Origin: CAYVAR01 sp964449675
GTDB lineage: Bacteria > Patescibacteriota > Microgenomatia > UBA10105 > UBA927
Assembly (NCBI GenBank): GCA_964449675.1
Contig: CAYVAR010000006.1
Coordinates: 1 to 48,304 of the forward strand
Length of the DNA: 48,304 nucleotides
Direction of reading: 5' to 3'
The position numbers were made by a program, and so were the translations under genes. Positions within the stretch are counted from its first letter, which is position 1, and each line of letters starts with the position of its first letter. Below the pieces are notes generated by a model. It had not been told where the DNA came from. It ran no database searches and was given only the letters and a program-made list of their open reading frames with translations. Positions 7,512-15,598 of this stretch are shown piece by piece.

Positions 7512-8144
7512 ATGACGACCTATATTCTTATTCGCCACGGTGAAACTTCTTGGAACAAAGATGAACGACTCATGGGCACTACCGACGTTCCTCTTACAAA
7601 AAAAGGTATTGAGCAAGCTCATAAGCTTGGCAAGTATCTTAGCAAGATCCATATAGACAAAATTTATACATCACCGCTTGTTCGCACCCTTAAAACTGCC
7701 AAAACGATAAAGCGCTATCATAAAAAAACGCCGCTTATCTCGTCCGATCTATTACTCGAGCGTTCATTTGGAAACCTAGAGGGATGGAACTATGGAGACG
7801 TAAATAATTCTTTTCCAACGCTTGTCTATACCGAAACTTGGAAGTATGAGTATTTCCAACCTCCTGGAGGAGAACGAATTATAGAAGTTCAGGATCGAGT
7901 AAAATTATTTCTTAAGGAGATAGAATCATTTAACAATCACACGATTGCAATAGTAAGCCACGGAGTTTTTATAAAAATTATGTTCGCAACTCTTCTCTCT
8001 ATACCTTTGCCATCGCTTTCGTCTTATCGTATCGATAACACATCGCTTACAATTCTAACAAAAAATAATGAAGGAAAAGTTTCTGTCCAGAGGATCAATG
8101 TAGTCGATCATCTTGATACGATGACAAGTCATAATCCTTGGTGA
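7512..8144 (+). CDS. histidine phosphatase family protein (phosphoglycerate mutase-like)
   Basis: The protein has 210 residues. The RHGETSWN motif places the phospho-accepting His at residue 9. ERSFGNLEGW carries the conserved acid/base Glu, and IVSHGVF supplies the second catalytic His. Cofactor-dependent mutases and broad phosphatases (GpmB/CobC-like) share this core, so the substrate cannot be named. The start at 7512 is set by the upstream TATAAT; the open frame beginning at 7476 uses TTG within the palindrome and is rejected. The 3' end overlaps the convergent gene 8095-8589 by 50 bases. Confidence 0.85.
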   Translation: MTTYILIRHGETSWNKDERLMGTTDVPLTKKGIEQAHKLGKYLSKIHIDKIYTSPLVRTLKTAKTIKRYHKKTPLISSDLLLERSFGNLEGWNYGDVNNSFPTLVYTETWKYEYFQPPGGERIIEVQDRVKLFLKEIESFNNHTIAIVSHGVFIKIMFATLLSIPLPSLSSYRIDNTSLTILTKNNEGKVSVQRINVVDHLDTMTSHNPW

Positions 8145-8589
8145 ACTGGCTCTTTTTCCCTTCAACAGTAGTAAATTCTAATACTACCGATATTTTTTTG
8201 ACCCCAGGATGAGGTCGACATACGTTTCGAGAGCATGTACCGAGATATATATCATCGCGAACAAATGAATCCTTCCCGCTGACATCCAACGGCTTACTCG
8301 TCACTCCCTGTACTATCCCCCCGCTGTCATAACTTAACTCATAGGCAACAGACGTATATTTTGAACCAAGACCATTGACGCTCAGCACTATTGTATTATC
8401 TTTTAATTTACTCTTGGTAAGCTCCACCGATACTGCTTCATCAAGAGGTACCACCTGATCCTGCGGCTTCTCTTCTTGCGCTACTTCTTGCTTTTGAGAA
8501 GGAGAAGCAACTGCCTTATAGACCAAAAATCCAGTAAGCGTTGCAAGTGCGACCAGTCCGAGAGCTATAATGAGCCATTTTTTTTGCAT
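8095..8589 (-). CDS. membrane-anchored or secreted protein of unknown function
   Basis: The protein has 164 residues. A charged start and one hydrophobic segment (about 5-27) lead into a K/Q/E-rich linker (about 30-48). A small beta-rich outer domain follows, ending with GTCSRNVCRPHPGVKK, whose two cysteines could form a disulfide outside the cell. I do not recognise the family. It begins 9 bases after the glyQS stop on the same strand, so it is probably co-transcribed under the T-box. Its last 50 bases overlap the convergent phosphatase gene. Confidence 0.7.
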   Translation of the reverse strand: MQKKWLIIALGLVALATLTGFLVYKAVASPSQKQEVAQEEKPQDQVVPLDEAVSVELTKSKLKDNTIVLSVNGLGSKYTSVAYELSYDSGGIVQGVTSKPLDVSGKDSFVRDDIYLGTCSRNVCRPHPGVKKISVVLEFTTVEGKKSQFTKDYDLSSYQDDRLH

Positions 8590-8598
8590 AAAAGCGAT

Positions 8599-9903
8599 TT
8601 ACAATGCCAATCGATCTGCTATATACTCCTCAAGACGTGAAACAGTGACCCTCTCTTGCTTTGTCGTATCACGATCTCGTATTGTCACTGTATCTAAGTC
8701 AAGCGTATCATAGTCAATAGTCACGCACCAGGGGGTGCCAATTTCATCTTGGGCAAGGTACCGCTTCCCGATGTTGCCTCGGTCATCCCATGCTGTTACA
8801 AAACGCTTTTTAAGTATCTGATAGACAAACCTGGCTTTTTCTATGATCTCTGGTTTATTCGCAACAAGTGGAAAAACCGCCACTTTCACTGGTGCGAGGG
8901 AGGGATGTAATCGTAACACGATACGCTTTTCTTCTTGTGTGTATGCATCAAAAAGAAGTGCGAGAAACAACCGCTGCACTGACACTGACGGCTCAATAAT
9001 ATAGGGAATATATGTTTCTTTAGTATCTGAGTCTGTATAGGAAAGATCTTTTCCACTCCACTTCCGGTGAGTTTTAAGGTCATAGTCGGTACGATTTGCA
9101 ATTCCCTCAAGTTCCTTAAAACCCCAATCAGGGTACTCGTACTCGATATCCCAACTATCAGCAGCATAGTGGGCTCGTTCAGTGGGCTCGTGCTGCCGAA
9201 ATATCAGGTGACTTTTTGAGAGTCCTAAACGAAGATACCAATTCATACGTTGATCCTTCCAATACTTCAACGTCTCCTGCGCACGAGCTGGGTGTACAAA
9301 GTACTCAAGTTCCATTTGCTCAAATTCACGTACACGAAATAAAAACTTTCCAGGAGTCACTTCATTTCGGAATGCTTTACCAATCTGGGCGATTCCAAAT
9401 GGTATTTTTATTCGCGTGGAAGAGAGTACGCTCTGGTAATCCACATAGATCCCTTGACAGGTCTCCCCCCGTAGGTAAGCAAGACTTGAGTCGTCTTCCA
9501 CAGGCCCCACAAACGTACGAAAAAGGAGATTAAACTGTTTCGGGTCCGTCCATGCAATATCATGTTCTCCTTTTTTCTTATGAAGTAGTTCGTGAAAAGC
9601 AATCTCATCTGGTTGATCCGCTCGAAATCGATTGTGACACGTTTTGCATTCTATAAGCGGATCAGTAAACGAGGAGACATGTCCCGACGCTTCCCATACT
9701 TTGGGATTCATGATAATACTCGCATCCAGTCCTACGATGTCTTCGCGATCATATACCATGCTTTTCCACCACAAGTCTTTGATATTTTTCGCAAGTTCTA
9801 CGCCAAGCGGCCCGAAGTCCCAAAATCCACCAATCCCTCCGTAGATCTCACTTGAAGGAAATACAAATCCTCGTCGTTTTGCTAGTGCAACAATTTTATC
9901 CAT
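8599..9903 (-). CDS. glyQS: glycyl-tRNA synthetase, single-chain dimeric type
   Basis: This enzyme charges tRNA-Gly with glycine in the cytoplasm. It is the eukaryote/archaeal/Gram-positive-style single-chain class II enzyme, not the alpha/beta tetramer. The N-terminus has GFVFPSSEIYGGIGGFWDFGPLG. A cysteine pair lies in ECKTCHNRF. Class II motifs include GIAQIGKAFRNEVTPG and FRVREFEQMELEYF, and EPSVSVQRLFLAL lies in motif 3. The C-terminal anticodon-binding domain begins near LAPVKVAVFPLV. The 434 residues are close to the usual 440-460. Translation starts just after the terminator of a glycine T-box, so expression should rise when uncharged tRNA-Gly accumulates. Confidence 0.95.
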   Translation of the reverse strand: MDKIVALAKRRGFVFPSSEIYGGIGGFWDFGPLGVELAKNIKDLWWKSMVYDREDIVGLDASIIMNPKVWEASGHVSSFTDPLIECKTCHNRFRADQPDEIAFHELLHKKKGEHDIAWTDPKQFNLLFRTFVGPVEDDSSLAYLRGETCQGIYVDYQSVLSSTRIKIPFGIAQIGKAFRNEVTPGKFLFRVREFEQMELEYFVHPARAQETLKYWKDQRMNWYLRLGLSKSHLIFRQHEPTERAHYAADSWDIEYEYPDWGFKELEGIANRTDYDLKTHRKWSGKDLSYTDSDTKETYIPYIIEPSVSVQRLFLALLFDAYTQEEKRIVLRLHPSLAPVKVAVFPLVANKPEIIEKARFVYQILKKRFVTAWDDRGNIGKRYLAQDEIGTPWCVTIDYDTLDLDTVTIRDRDTTKQERVTVSRLEEYIADRLAL

Positions 9904-9914
9904 ATGCTTTTTTT

Positions 9915-10054
9915 ACAAAAAATCCCCTAACACGTTGTGTGTGTTAGGGGTCCCGACGTTTCGTCGGGGCGGTTCCACCCTACTTGTCCGATTCAATCGG
10001 ACCTACTTTTTTTATTTTTACGCTCCCTCATGCCCTTGAGATCATCGCGACTTA
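9915..10054 (-). ncRNA. glycine T-box riboswitch with very short Stem I
   Basis: Reading the minus strand: Stem I (10049-10021) has a CGC/GCG base, a GAU bulge and tandem G.A pairs forming a kink-turn, a UCUC/GAGG upper stem, and a loop with the glycine codon GGC (10034-10032). An A-rich linker follows, then Stem III (10002-9986, GUCCGAUU/AAUCGGAC). The antiterminator has UAGGG (9982-9978), the bulge UGGAACC (9977-9971), a 7-bp helix (9968-9962 with 9958-9952) and CCCUA (9949-9945). A is the right base in the UGGN position for a tRNA with discriminator U, as in bacterial tRNA-Gly. The apical Stem I platform and Stem II are absent. Confidence 0.88.
9917..9950 (-). terminator. T-box intrinsic terminator before glyQS
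   Basis: CCCCUAACAC (9950-9941 on the minus strand) and its partner GUGUUAGGGG (9933-9924) form a 10-bp stem with a 7-base loop, followed by a run of six U. The 5' arm contains the CCCUA needed by the antiterminator, so the two structures exclude each other. Confidence 0.9.
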
Positions 10055-10060
10055 TATGTA

Positions 10061-10090
10061 AGTGTAAGATCTTATCTATGCTGTTGTCAA
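10061..10090 (-). promoter_or_regulatory. possible promoter of the T-box/glyQS transcript
   Basis: TTGACA (10090-10085) lies at the end of recO and is followed after 18 bases by TACACT (10066-10061). Initiation would fall about at the 5' edge of Stem I. Read-through from recO is also possible. Confidence 0.4.
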
Positions 10091-10630
10091 GAACTGGTAT
10101 GTTTTCATCCTCTTTTCAACGATGTGTTCTATAAATGGCTGAATTTGACTTGACCGTAATGTTTTTTCGATTGGAAGAAATCCCAACTTACGAAGCAAAG
10201 ACAATGCAAACTCCTCCAAATAGACGGGCAAATCAGTAAATCTTCCATCGTCAATTTCAGAAATCGCATCATCTAAAAGATAAAAAACATCCTCCATTTC
10301 CTGTTTTTCAGGAGTGAGTACGTCAATAAGCTCACACATATAATATGAAGCTTGTATGAAGGGTAAATGTTTTCGGATTGAACTAATAAGATGAACAGTC
10401 GTCACCTCCGTTACGATATCACACACCTTACCTTTATGAAGTAGTAAGCTCACATGACTAAATATTTCAAGATGAGGAGCCCTCCGACTCGTAATCTTAC
10501 GAATTCCGCGCGCTATGACAACTATTTTCCCGTACTCCTTGGTAAAAATGGTAACAAGTCGGTCAGTCTCCCCGATATTACGACGCTTGAGTACTATGCC
10601 ACTTGCTTTATAAACTCGGGGTGATCGCAT
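10076..10630 (-). CDS. recO: DNA repair protein RecO, short form
   Basis: RecO works with RecF/RecR to load RecA and anneal DNA in recombinational repair. The N-terminal OB-fold is clear: YKASGIVLKRRNIGETDRLVTIFT and YGKIVVIARGIRK (about 7-45). A helical C-terminal part follows. At 184 residues it is shorter than usual (about 240), and the zinc-finger segment (CxxC pairs) of many RecO proteins is not seen. It starts 5 bases after the DUF4012 gene. Its end contains the likely promoter of the glyQS leader. Confidence 0.85.
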   Translation of the reverse strand: MRSPRVYKASGIVLKRRNIGETDRLVTIFTKEYGKIVVIARGIRKITSRRAPHLEIFSHVSLLLHKGKVCDIVTEVTTVHLISSIRKHLPFIQASYYMCELIDVLTPEKQEMEDVFYLLDDAISEIDDGRFTDLPVYLEEFALSLLRKLGFLPIEKTLRSSQIQPFIEHIVEKRMKTYQFLTTA

Positions 10631-10635
10631 GGAAT

Positions 10636-12606
10636 CTATAATGTCAACTCGGTGTCGCGAGCGAGAGTAAACTTCTTTCGCTCTTTGCCACCGAGACCAA
10701 TGATCACTTCGTCACCATTTGTTCCGGGTTGTTTTTGCAAAAGCAATCGATACTTACCATCACTTGATTTGAAAGGCGAGGTGTAGGTTATGTCAACTCG
10801 CGCGGTACCTAAAGGATTAACGATGAGAAATCCCTCAAATACTGTTTTTGTGAGATCTTCGTACATATCCATAGGAACGGCTTTATTGTCTTTTGGAGAT
10901 TGCGTTCCATTACTTTCTATAAGCTTACTCCCTGCCGGCACATAGACGCGAATCCAGTTTCGAAGCGGTGCATTGAGACATAACCCGCCGCTCTCCAATC
11001 CGCAATCGCTCCCTGGATAGGGATTCTTATATTCTATGGTAAGCTTGGTCGTGATCGTTCCATCACCATTAACCGTAACCTCTTTTGTGTACTTTTGACT
11101 CGTAAACATATTGGCTTTAGCGCCAGCCATATTGCTATTGTTGACATGAAGATAATCCCATTCACTCCCCTCTTTATACGAAAGAAGTGTTGCTGAATCT
11201 GTAGCGGTCATGATACGACCGGCCATATTAAAGCTTTCGGAAGCTTTTTGAGCATTTTCGTCGTGAAAATATGCCAATACGTGCTTTTGACTAATTTCTG
11301 CCAAAAGCATTTGGAAAAGCTTTCCCCAATATTGTGACGGTGAAACGCCAAGAGCTTTTTGAAGGAGCTGTTGAAGGAGTATCCCGATAATATCCTTTCG
11401 TGCTTCCCTCACGTAGCCAACGGGCCTTGTGGAATAGTCTTCGAGTTCATACACGGCTTTCGGACAATCACAGCGTTTATCTATCTCTGCACTAAATTCG
11501 CGCCCGGCAATATTCATAGAACCTAAAATCTTCAGTGCTTCTACAAGTACGTGCGTATCTACTGCCCAAATACCATCTATCTTCTCTCTACCAGCGACGG
11601 AATCGTAAAGCTGTTCAAACTGCTGCATGGAGAGTTTAAAATCAGGCGATAGATTGGAATCTCGAATATTGAGATTATAAACGTTTTTGTGGAAAGTAAG
11701 TATTTCCCTTGGGGCTGGAAATGTCTTCCGTTTCGCGTTATCGAGAGCATAAATATCATCAGATTTCTCAAGAATTGCCCTCCCGCGTACGAAACGAAAT
11801 TGTGCATATGCAGTAATAAATCCACCTGTCGGTCGGAGCTCCTTGTCATTTTGAAATAATACAAGATACCGTTTTTCATCAGGCTCGCCTAACATTTTAG
11901 GAAGATTGATAAGGAGCGGCTGTGCGTTGACAAAAAGATTTGCAGCATTTTCTATAACATCTTTGGCGCCAACGAGACGCTCTCGCACAACCATACTTCC
12001 GATCTTTTTCGGATATCGATTTGGATCAATAAACTCAAGTTCTTTCCGCAGGGTATCGACGTATGTAGCCATTTCATTGACTTTCGGAACGAGCGCATTC
12101 ATAGTTTTGACTGCAGTTTGAATTCGATCATCAGCTGTTCCTTCCACAAATCGACTCTTTCCTTTTAGTCCCAATAAGTCCGCGTTTGGTTCAAGCGCTT
12201 CAATCGCCTTATCTGCCGCAGAAAGTCCGGCAAAAGCAGCATTTATAGCATGTTCTCCGTCTGAAATGTAGCCACCAAGAAACGGCACAAATCGCAATCC
12301 TAACATCTTTCCATACTCACTTTTCAAAAGTTCTAATTGTTTTCGCGTCTCCTTCAGGCCATCCTTGGCACCGATGAGATCCTGATTTTTTAAAGACTGT
12401 GCTGCACTTTTTCCACCCCGCAGGACATCTTGAGCTTTTGCAAATACTCCTCGAAGAGGTAACAGAAGTATTCCAATGAGGAAAATAATAAGAAGTACCC
12501 CAGTAACAGGAAATAGTACAAACTTCCATGAAAATGATTTCTTTGTCATTGCATCAGAAGATACTGGCTTACTATCGAGATCGATTTTTTTCAATTCATC
12601 CGGCAT
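10636..12606 (-). CDS. DUF4012 family membrane-anchored protein
   Basis: The protein has 656 residues. A short cytoplasmic start is followed by one membrane segment (about 28-50). Next comes a helical region (about 55-230, with FVPFLGGYISDGEHAINAA) and a large outer region containing YLVLFQNDKELRPTGGFITAYA, typical of DUF4012. The C-terminal beta-rich part contains VDITYTSPF. DUF4012 proteins are common in Patescibacteria and actinobacteria near polysaccharide genes; their function is not established. Here it follows an initiating sugar transferase, manC and a GT4, which suggests a role in assembling or attaching a surface glycan. Confidence 0.8.
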   Translation of the reverse strand: MPDELKKIDLDSKPVSSDAMTKKSFSWKFVLFPVTGVLLIIFLIGILLLPLRGVFAKAQDVLRGGKSAAQSLKNQDLIGAKDGLKETRKQLELLKSEYGKMLGLRFVPFLGGYISDGEHAINAAFAGLSAADKAIEALEPNADLLGLKGKSRFVEGTADDRIQTAVKTMNALVPKVNEMATYVDTLRKELEFIDPNRYPKKIGSMVVRERLVGAKDVIENAANLFVNAQPLLINLPKMLGEPDEKRYLVLFQNDKELRPTGGFITAYAQFRFVRGRAILEKSDDIYALDNAKRKTFPAPREILTFHKNVYNLNIRDSNLSPDFKLSMQQFEQLYDSVAGREKIDGIWAVDTHVLVEALKILGSMNIAGREFSAEIDKRCDCPKAVYELEDYSTRPVGYVREARKDIIGILLQQLLQKALGVSPSQYWGKLFQMLLAEISQKHVLAYFHDENAQKASESFNMAGRIMTATDSATLLSYKEGSEWDYLHVNNSNMAGAKANMFTSQKYTKEVTVNGDGTITTKLTIEYKNPYPGSDCGLESGGLCLNAPLRNWIRVYVPAGSKLIESNGTQSPKDNKAVPMDMYEDLTKTVFEGFLIVNPLGTARVDITYTSPFKSSDGKYRLLLQKQPGTNGDEVIIGLGGKERKKFTLARDTELTL

Positions 12607-12613
12607 ACTAGTA

Positions 12614-12648
12614 TTGTCAATTGTTAATTGTTAATTGTCAATTGTTGA
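12614..12648. repeat. five tandem heptamers (TTGTTAA type)
   Basis: TTGTCAA, TTGTTAA, TTGTTAA, TTGTCAA and TTGTTGA lie head to tail. They fill the gap between the DUF4012 start codon and the sugar transferase stop codon. Confidence 0.85.
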
Positions 12649-13287
12649 TTACACCGCCCCTTTTCCTGAAATCATCGCCCACGGACTTTTTAATAAAATC
12701 ATTATATCAAGAAGAAATGAACATTTTCGCACATAATCTGCGTCCATTTTAATGCGTTTATCAAAATTCACTTCGCTTCTGCCGGAAACCTGCCAATGCC
12801 CGGTAATGCCGGGTTTTGCCGACAGTACGACTCCCACAAGCTCTTTCGTGTTGGGATATTTTCTCTGTTGCTCGGAAAGCTCATCGGGATAATATGGCCT
12901 GGGACCAACCAAACTCATGTCACCGGAAAGTACGTTGATAAGTTGGGGGATCTCATCTATCGAATGTTTCCGAATAAATCTACCGACCCCTGTGACTCGA
13001 GGGTCTTCTTTCAGTTTATAGCTATTTTTTTTGTATTCGTTAAAAAGCTTGGCAAGCTTGGGATCTTTTCGAAGTCGTTCATGGGCATTTTCTACCATCG
13101 AGCGAAATTTAAATAACTTAAATAATTTTCCTTTTTTCCCAACTCGCTGCGGAGTATCTGCAAAAATAGGTCCGGGACTATCTATAACAATTGCAAGTGC
13201 GCATAGTACTCCGACCGGTAAAAAAAATATACCAATGATGATACTTCCTACGACATCAATACAACGCTTTACGATAAAGTAGTTCAT
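12649..13287 (-). CDS. initiating sugar-phosphate transferase (polyprenyl-phosphate glycosyl-1-phosphate transferase, WcaJ/PglC-like)
   Basis: This enzyme family moves a sugar-1-phosphate from a nucleotide sugar onto undecaprenyl phosphate, the first step of a surface glycan. The protein has 212 residues. It has one membrane-associated hydrophobic segment (about 10-33) and the catalytic core with SPGPIFADTPQRVGKKGKLF, FKFRSMV, DPRVTGVGRFIRKHSIDEIPQL, and DMSLVGPRPYYPDEL. It contains only the core, without the five-helix N-terminal extension of long WcaJ. It lies 12 bases downstream of manC. The sugar cannot be inferred. Confidence 0.9.
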   Translation of the reverse strand: MNYFIVKRCIDVVGSIIIGIFFLPVGVLCALAIVIDSPGPIFADTPQRVGKKGKLFKLFKFRSMVENAHERLRKDPKLAKLFNEYKKNSYKLKEDPRVTGVGRFIRKHSIDEIPQLINVLSGDMSLVGPRPYYPDELSEQQRKYPNTKELVGVVLSAKPGITGHWQVSGRSEVNFDKRIKMDADYVRKCSFLLDIMILLKSPWAMISGKGAV

Positions 13288-13299
13288 GCGTTACATTTG

Positions 13300-14382
13300 T
13301 TACGTGAGGTGATCGTTTTCCGTACCCGCGAAGCCCTCGACGAGTTTTTTAATTTTCGGCACCGATGATTTTTTACACACGAGGACCACGTCATCAGTGT
13401 TAACTACTAACATATCCTCAATGTCAATCGTCACGACCAGCTGGTTTGTATAGCTATATACAAGACTATCTCGTGTCTCCTGGGTGAGCACTCTTCCTTG
13501 CGTAACGTTCTTTTCTTTTGCTTCCTCGAGCGCTTCTTTCAGCGCTTCCCATGCTCCAATGTCACTCCAGCCAATGTTTTCGGAAACAATGAGAGCATCA
13601 GATCCTGCAAGTTTTTCTAAAATTGCGTTGTCGAAGTGGATCTTTTCGAGTGTCGGGTATATCCGACGGAGCGTATCCTCATAGGCGCCCGTATGCCAAG
13701 TATCGGCGATTCGTAAAAGACCTTGGTAGAGATTAGGAACAAACTGCTTATACTGGGTCATGAGAAACCGCGGCGTGGTTATAAAATAGCCAAGATTCCA
13801 TGCGTGGTGACCGCTTGCAACGAATTGCTCGGCGGTTTCTCGATCAGGTCTATACTGATAATCCGTCAGTGCGTAAAAGGAAATTCCACTACGACCTAGT
13901 ATTTCCTTTCCATAGCCAATCCAGCCGAGATTGACGCTCGCGAATCGAGGCTTTTGGGCTACGAAGACGATTTTATCTGGATTTTCACTAACAATCCCAC
14001 CGGCAGTAAGGAGAATCTTGCGAAATAGTGCTTCTTTTTTTACGAGATGGTCACTCCAGAGGATTGCCATGGGCTCATCTGGAGATTCGTTCGCAAGAAT
14101 GGCGGTCACAAGCCCTACCGCTGGGCCTACGTCGCGAATTTCTGGCTCACCAATGACATGATCTGGGGGAAGATCGGGTAATTGTTCATGGATAAGAGGG
14201 ACATATACCTGACCAGTCGAAACGTAAATACTCGACCATGAAAAGTCAGGTTGAAGACGGAGCGCAGCGAGCTGAAGCGTCGATTTGTTTCCTATGATTT
14301 TCTCAAATTGTTTTGGAGATCTTTTCCGAGATAACGGCCAGAGCCTCGTACCAACACCGCCTGCAAAAATTATTACTTTCAT
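13300..14382 (-). CDS. manC: mannose-1-phosphate guanylyltransferase
   Basis: The enzyme makes GDP-mannose from GTP and mannose-1-phosphate. The signature GGVGTRLWPLSRKRSPKQF is at residues 8-26. ILWSDHLV is the metal/nucleotide region, NLGWIGYGKE and NIGWSDIGAWEAL are further family motifs. At 360 residues it is the single-domain form without the C-terminal isomerase (PMI) part. The start overlaps the end of the GT4 gene as ATGA, so the two are translationally coupled. GDP-mannose could feed the mannosyl- or fucosyl-type reactions of the large cluster to the right. Confidence 0.93.
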   Translation of the reverse strand: MKVIIFAGGVGTRLWPLSRKRSPKQFEKIIGNKSTLQLAALRLQPDFSWSSIYVSTGQVYVPLIHEQLPDLPPDHVIGEPEIRDVGPAVGLVTAILANESPDEPMAILWSDHLVKKEALFRKILLTAGGIVSENPDKIVFVAQKPRFASVNLGWIGYGKEILGRSGISFYALTDYQYRPDRETAEQFVASGHHAWNLGYFITTPRFLMTQYKQFVPNLYQGLLRIADTWHTGAYEDTLRRIYPTLEKIHFDNAILEKLAGSDALIVSENIGWSDIGAWEALKEALEEAKEKNVTQGRVLTQETRDSLVYSYTNQLVVTIDIEDMLVVNTDDVVLVCKKSSVPKIKKLVEGFAGTENDHLT

Positions 14383-15497
14383 AAATATGTTTGAAAAAGT
14401 GTATATACCGCTTGTCTCATTTCCTTTTTAAACCGGTCTTTACTAAATCGCACTGAGTTTGCACGACATTTCAAAGGATCATACACTTTATTTTTTCCTG
14501 CCATAAGTGCCTTAATACATGAATCAACGGATTGCGCATCAAATAGTTCTCCTGTTTCACCTTCTTTAACTATCTCCGATATACCACTCTTTTTATATGC
14601 AATAACTGATTTACCGCACGATTGGGCTTCTGCGGCAACAATTCCAAAGTCTTCGTCTCCCGAAAACACAAAGGCGCGACAATCTTGATAATACCCAAGC
14701 AGTTCGCGATCTGTCAAATGTTCCCATACAAATCGAATATTTTTCCTCGCTTTAGATTCTAACTGCTTTCTCGCCCATCCATCCCCAATAACGACAAGAG
14801 GCCAACCGAGCTTATTAAATGCATCAATAATAATATCAATACGCTTATAGCCGACTAATCGTGATACCAAAAGGTAATAAGGCACTTGGCTATTTTTCCG
14901 ATGAAGATCTGGAACAAAAAAGTCAGTAGCAACAGGAGGATAAATTATTTTCTCAACTGGACGATGGTAATACGTCTCTACTCTTTTGCCTACGTGACCT
15001 GATATCGCAAAATAATAATCCGGTCTGGTACTTGCGTAGGTATCCCAACGCCTGAGCATCGGAGCAAAATGTGCTAACGACTGTTGCAAAATTTTTTCAA
15101 GGACACCGCCACTCGGATACATCTGATAAGCTTCATACCCGCTCCAGAGGTATCGCGTTGGGGTTAAGCAATAACAGATATGGAGTGTGTGCGGCTTAGT
15201 AATAAGATTCTTAGCCTCCGCAGACGTAACCGACAGTACGACATCATAGTCATCAAAGTTAAAAGATTGGAAGGCAAGCGGAGTAAGCCACGGATAGAGT
15301 TCGTGGTGGGATGTGGCAAAGGGAAACTGTTGGAGAAACGAAGGATGGATTTCAAAAACTTTTGCCCAGGGAGCAGCATCGGGGTCATAGAGAGCTGTAA
15401 AAAGGGGCGCATCAGGCCAAATCTCGTGAAGGGCAAGGAGCACCCGCTCCGCCCCTCCCCACTTATTCACCCAATCGTATACAAGGGCTACTCTCAT
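14379..15497 (-). CDS. GT4-family glycosyltransferase
   Basis: This is a two-domain GT-B enzyme of about 372 residues. VYDWVNKWGGAERVLLALHE opens the N-terminal domain, and the donor-binding motif EDFGIVAAEAQSCGKSVIAY lies near residue 285. LVSRLVGYKRIDIIIDAF marks the start of the C-terminal domain. It is cytoplasmic, probably a mannosyltransferase given its coupling to manC (inference). The frame is open to a TTG at 15569, but the ATG at 15497 lies 7 bases after TATAAT and starts directly with the conserved MRVALVYDW, so it is chosen. It is the first gene of a minus-strand block leading through manC to recO. Confidence 0.9.
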   Translation of the reverse strand: MRVALVYDWVNKWGGAERVLLALHEIWPDAPLFTALYDPDAAPWAKVFEIHPSFLQQFPFATSHHELYPWLTPLAFQSFNFDDYDVVLSVTSAEAKNLITKPHTLHICYCLTPTRYLWSGYEAYQMYPSGGVLEKILQQSLAHFAPMLRRWDTYASTRPDYYFAISGHVGKRVETYYHRPVEKIIYPPVATDFFVPDLHRKNSQVPYYLLVSRLVGYKRIDIIIDAFNKLGWPLVVIGDGWARKQLESKARKNIRFVWEHLTDRELLGYYQDCRAFVFSGDEDFGIVAAEAQSCGKSVIAYKKSGISEIVKEGETGELFDAQSVDSCIKALMAGKNKVYDPLKCRANSVRFSKDRFKKEMRQAVYTLFQTYL

Positions 15498-15504
15498 GAT
15501 CTTC

Positions 15505-15510
15505 ATTATA
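15505..15510 (-). promoter_or_regulatory. -10 element of the GT4-manC block (leaderless)
   Basis: A perfect TATAAT on the minus strand ends 7 bases before the ATG at 15497. No good -35 is seen at the usual distance. The short distance suggests a leaderless transcript. Confidence 0.45.
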
Positions 15511-15537
15511 CAGAAAGCGACATCGCGAAACAGTAAT

Positions 15538-15566
15538 TTGCACCAGAACCAACAGTATACGATAAT
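15538..15566 (+). promoter_or_regulatory. possible promoter of the gene at 15599
   Basis: TTGCAC (15538-15543), 17 bases, then GATAAT (15561-15566). It would leave a leader of roughly 25-30 bases. Confidence 0.35.
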
Positions 15567-15598
15567 CAACCCGTACTATCAGTCTTACTACTCTACCT

